DNA of 64,000 nt. Source: Tragulus kanchil (taxonomy: Eukaryota; Chordata; Mammalia; Artiodactyla; Tragulidae). Location: contig JAIOJX010000006.1 of the NCBI GenBank assembly GCA_022376925.1, forward strand, positions 57,252,658 through 57,316,657, given 5' to 3'. The notes beneath the pieces are model-generated. The model searched no databases. It was not told the DNA's origin and was given only the letters and a program-made list of their open reading frames with translations. Made by a program: the position numbers and the translations under genes. This document shows positions 62,341 through 64,000 of this stretch, in pieces. Every line of letters begins with the position of its first letter. Positions within the stretch are counted from its first letter, which is position 1.

Positions 62341-62948
62341 ACCCCTTATTGCTTACACCTTTGTGGAGTGGAGTCTTAATTGGCTCAATGAGGCCAATGA
62401 CAATGTAGCACCTTTCATGGAAAAACCAACTTCCCTATGGTTTTTAACCAGCAAATGGAAGAATCTCTCTTCCACTGGTAGTTTTCACTCCAAACACATG
62501 GTCAGTAAAGTTGCTTTCATTTGTGAAACTACTCGGTCCACATTACAAAGCAGGAAAGTATACACAGAAGTGAATTCCCTTAGGGATAAGTAGTAAAGGT
62601 AAATGGAACTAATAGCATTTTCCTTTCGAGGCAAAGCCTCTTCTCCACAGACGGTGTTTCTGTTTTCATACCTGAATAATTTCCTTCAGGTTTCTGGTAC
62701 CAACCCCTTATTGCTTACACCTTTGTGGAGTGGAGTCTTAATTGGCTCAATGAGGCCAATGACAATGTAGCACCTTTCATGGAAAAACCAACTTCCCTAT
62801 GGTTTTTAACCAGCAAATGGAAGAATCTCTCTTCCACTGGTAGTTTTCACTCCAAACACATGGTCAGTAAAGTTGCTTTCATTTGTGAAACTACTCGGTC
62901 CACATTACAAAGCAGGAAGGTATACACAGAAGTGAATTCCCTTAGGGG
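62341..62948 (-). repeat. Partial duplicated monomer, pair 38
   Basis: Offset 362. The shared run is about 62341-62585 (245 bp, one substitution). The next 117 bp differ. Confidence 0.86.
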
Positions 62949-64000
62949 TGAGTGGTAAAGGTAAATGGAACTAAAAGCATTTTCCTTTCTAGGCAAATCC
63001 TCATCTACACTGATGGTGTTTCCGTTTTCATAGCTGAATATTTTTCATGAGTTTTCTGGTAACAACCATTAATTGTTTAAACCTGGTTGGAGTGGAGTCT
63101 TAATTGGCACAACGAGGCCAATGGCAGTGTACCACATTCCACGGAAAAACCATCTTCCTTGCGGTTTTGAACCAGAACATGGAAGAATGTGTAATCCACT
63201 GGTTGTTTTTCCACCATATATAATATCTGGAATGGTGCTTTCGGTTGTGAAACTTCTAGGTTCACCTTACAAAGCAGGAAGGTATGGCTGGTAGTGAATT
63301 CACTTAGGGGTGAGTAGTAAAGGTAAATGGAACTAAAAGCATTCTCCTTCCAAGGCGAAGCCTTTTCTCCACAGATGCTATTTCTGTTTGCATAGCTGAA
63401 TAGTTTCCTTGTGGTTTCTGGAAACAACCCTTATCGCTTACACCTGGGTGGAGTTGAGTCTTAATTGGTTCAAGAGTCCAATGACTATTTACCACCTTCC
63501 ACGGAAAAACCATTTTCCCTTTGAATTTGAACCAGCTCATGGAAGAATGTGCCCTGCACTGGTTGTCTTCACTCCAAACGGATGGTCTGAAAAGGTGCTT
63601 TCCGTTGTTAAACATCTGGGTCAACATACAAAGCAGGATAGTATAACCAGAAGTGAATTCCCTTAAGGGTGAGTAGTAATGGTAAATGGAAGTATAAGCA
63701 TTTTCCTTTCGAGGTAAAGCCTCCTCTCCACAGACGGTGTTTCCATTTTCATAGTCAAATAATTTCCTTGAGGTTTCTGGGCCCAACATTTTATCAATTA
63801 CACCTAGTTGGAATGGAGTCTTAATTGGCTCAACGAGGCCAATGGCAATGTAGGACCTTCCACCAAAAAACCATCTTCCCTTTGATTTTGAACCAGCAAA
63901 TGGAAGAATTTGTCCTCCACTGGTCGTTTTCCCTCCATACGGAATGTCTGTAAAGGTGCCTTCGGCTGTGAAACTTCTAGGTCCAAATTACAAACAGGAA

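Larger units (their letters stand above)
39689..64000 (-). repeat. 362-bp satellite, block 4 (type D subfamily, inverted polarity)
   Basis: About 67 monomers of a separate subfamily, still reverse complement. Diagnostic differences on the monomer's own strand include AGAAGTTTCACAACCGAAAG in place of the ACACAGGCGAAAGC or ATAAAACAGGCGAAAGC of blocks 1-3. A tail of AGTTCCATTTACCTTTACTA leads to ACTCACCCCTAAGGG. AAGGGGTTGGTACCAGAAACC occurs where the others have ATGAGTCTGTGCCAGAAACC (both written in short parts of the monomer). A, B and C tails are absent. Neighbouring duplicated monomers are as frequent as in the other blocks. The array continues past the window end. Confidence 0.92.

Noticed and set aside
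1..64000. A CENP-B box (TTCG, four any, A, two any, CGGG) in the monomer
   Set aside because: Partial matches such as TTCGAGGCAAAGCCT and TTCGTTGAACCAATT have the left half but not the CGGG half. I found no full match.
1..64000. A CRISPR-like array or other prokaryotic repeat system
   Set aside because: Units are about 362 bp, head to tail, with no short constant repeats separated by unique spacers. The host is a mammal.
1..64000. Satellite derived from a retroviral LTR or from a dimer of 181-bp units
   Set aside because: I saw no LTR signals (ends, poly-A signal, primer site) and only weak similarity between halves of the monomer, not enough to claim either origin.

Overview
This window is repeat DNA from a placental mammal, and I see no functional host gene in it. 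Two observations support the mammalian call. Two long, decayed LINE-1 elements carry typical mammalian L1 ORF1 and ORF2 sequence, with endonuclease and reverse transcriptase motifs. Everything else is a tandem satellite whose monomer is about 362 bp. The species cannot be fixed from the sequence alone. The L1 wording would fit many non-primate, non-murine placentals, and I do not push further than that.

Layout. Positions 1-9860 hold about 27 satellite monomers in the + direction. An L1 lies at 9861-14997 on the - strand, 5' truncated just inside ORF2 and flanked by a short target-site duplication. Its 3' part is tandemly duplicated over about 1.1 kb. Positions 14998-27809 hold about 35 more + monomers. 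A 500-base run of N (27810-28309) follows. A second L1 (28310 to at least 32578, - strand) keeps ORF2 from its start codon, the inter-ORF stretch, ORF1 and part of a 5' UTR. It also has a tandem duplication of about 1.1 kb. A spacer of about 400 bp (32579-32975) comes next. From 32976 to the end the satellite runs in the opposite direction. Its first part (to about 39.69 kb) resembles the left half, and from about 39.69 kb to 64 kb it is a distinct subfamily.

The satellite. Most monomers carry one EcoRI site (GAATTC), many CpGs and several short inverted repeats. The left half and the first inverted block are an irregular mosaic of three monomer types (called A, B and C here) that differ mainly in one segment of about 90 bp. 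The right 24 kb is a fourth type (D). Monomers usually differ from each other by an estimated 15-25 percent. Against that background, about 40 places have two neighbouring monomers that are almost identical, roughly one every 1-2 kb. Two comparable duplications of 1.1 kb occur in L1 DNA. This two-class pattern is the most striking feature of the window. It is either a very recent wave of one-unit duplications or, more likely in my view, an assembly artefact.

No coding genes, tRNA, rRNA, CRISPR array or known cellular system was found. Open frames inside the satellite are chance frames: the monomer length is usually not a multiple of three, and the frames overlap on both strands. The points worth following are the duplicated-monomer pattern, the polarity switch next to the gap, the sharp subfamily border with a 20-kb-distant copy, and traces of an old higher-order organisation.
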